DNA of 6,654 nucleotides from Thermoplasmata archaeon. GTDB taxonomy: Archaea; Thermoplasmatota; Thermoplasmata; Thermoplasmatales; Thermoplasmataceae. The stretch spans positions 1-6,654 of the forward strand of contig JAJZOM010000034.1 in the NCBI GenBank assembly GCA_021811505.1, read 5' to 3'. The notes beneath the pieces were generated by a model. It had not been told where the DNA came from and did not search any database. It saw nothing but the letters and a program-made list of their open reading frames with translations. Each line of letters opens with the position of its first letter. The stretch's first letter is position 1. Of the stretch, positions 6,434-6,654 are shown piece after piece. The translations under genes were made by a program, and so were the position numbers.

Positions 6434-6446
6434 TCATTCACAAAAA
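6426..6446 (-). terminator. Possible T-tract terminator for the right-edge membrane gene
   Basis: On the minus strand two T5 runs (6446-6442 and 6430-6426) follow the TAG stop at 6491 by about 45-65 bases and reach into the last codons of hutU. They could terminate transcription coming from the right. On the plus strand there is no T-run after hutU; only a weak ACAAA/TTTGT inverted repeat at about 6440-6451 is visible. Confidence 0.35.
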
Positions 6447-6490
6447 TTTGTCAGGAGTTATGGAGCAGGGATTGACACGGGCTATGAAGC

Positions 6491-6654
6491 CTATCCTCTC
6501 CACATCCCGATACCAAATCCAATTATAAAGACCATAATTGAAAAAGATATTATAAGCGACCCAAAGTGAATCGTGGTTGCATAAACTTCTATGGCGTGAA
6601 CAATCGAAGATATGGATACATTTGGAACGAACGTGAGCCCAAGGAAATAGGCAA
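6491..6654 (-). CDS. C-terminal end of an unrecognised membrane protein, runs off the right edge
   Basis: The minus strand is open from the right window edge to TAG at 6493-6491, giving 53 residues. They begin AYFLGLTFVP and contain a strongly hydrophobic helix of about 22 residues (roughly 30-51, FGSLIISFSIMVFIIGFGIGMW) followed by a short Arg-containing end. The composition, absence of internal stops and clean membrane pattern make this a real gene end, probably the last helix of a polytopic transporter or other integral membrane protein. It converges on hutU with a 57-base gap. Too little is visible to name the family, and a role in histidine or urocanate uptake cannot be inferred from position, since the gene is transcribed toward hutU. 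The other two minus-strand frames here either stop early or give an implausibly Cys-rich peptide. Confidence 0.65.
   Translation of the reverse strand, partial: AYFLGLTFVPNVSISSIVHAIEVYATTIHFGSLIISFSIMVFIIGFGIGMWRG

Noticed and set aside
6460..6531. Short plus-strand frame after hutU with a GGAG before its ATG
   Set aside because: It is only 23 codons with no recognisable content, and it overlaps the better-supported minus-strand membrane gene end.
6520..6540. 7-bp inverted repeat CAATTAT/ATAATTG with a 7-base loop
   Set aside because: It lies inside the hydrophobic coding end of the right-edge membrane gene and is A/T-rich, so chance is likely. There is no T-tract next to it.
1005..6654. 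Apparent resemblance between the membrane-like tail at 1005-1193 and the membrane gene end at 6491-6654
   Set aside because: Both show A-x-E followed by a hydrophobic helix containing FSIMVF- or LFIMFL-type residues, but alignment needs gaps and hydrophobic segments look alike by composition. This is not enough to claim homology.

Overview
The window looks like chromosomal DNA from an archaeon, most likely of the order Thermoplasmatales or a close relative. The main reasons are: A/T-rich TATA-like elements about 26-35 bases upstream of almost every start codon, with no Shine-Dalgarno site (leaderless-style genes); heavy use of AGG/AGA for Arg and ATA for Ile; a membrane-anchored surface protein of the DUF4382 type packed with N-glycosylation sequons; and T-rich stretches instead of hairpin-plus-U terminators. 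The lineage is inferred from these traits, not from a marker gene. The content is mostly central metabolism, with no CRISPR array, tRNA, rRNA or intact mobile element.

Layout, left to right. Positions 1-777 (minus) hold the N-terminal 259 residues of an NADP-type isocitrate dehydrogenase that runs off the left edge. A 435-base gap follows, containing the icd promoter, weak candidate purA promoter elements and an antisense open frame that reads like the C-terminal tail of a membrane protein. Positions 1213-2541 (plus) encode a full-length, long-form adenylosuccinate synthetase (PurA). Its last 47 bases overlap, tail to tail, the end of an exonuclease III/AP endonuclease gene (2495-3259, minus). 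A 154-base divergent promoter region then leads to a small alpha/beta hydrolase (3414-4049, plus) that resembles the ABHD14/CIB group. Convergent to it is a DUF4382 surface protein (4115-4639, minus). A 96-base divergent promoter region separates that from urocanate hydratase HutU (4736-6433, plus). The window closes with the C-terminal end of an unrecognised membrane protein (6491 to the right edge, minus).

The genes alternate strand one by one (-,+,-,+,-,+,-), so no two neighbours can form an operon and each complete gene appears to be a single transcription unit. Functionally they are housekeeping genes: the TCA cycle (Icd), AMP synthesis (PurA), base-excision repair (Xth) and histidine catabolism (HutU). 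The hydrolase and the surface protein are the less characterised members. I see no evidence for a new multi-gene system. The points worth a second look are the ABHD14-like hydrolase, the sequon-rich DUF4382 protein, the purA/xth antisense overlap with its adjacent hairpin, and the orphan membrane-like reading frame upstream of purA.
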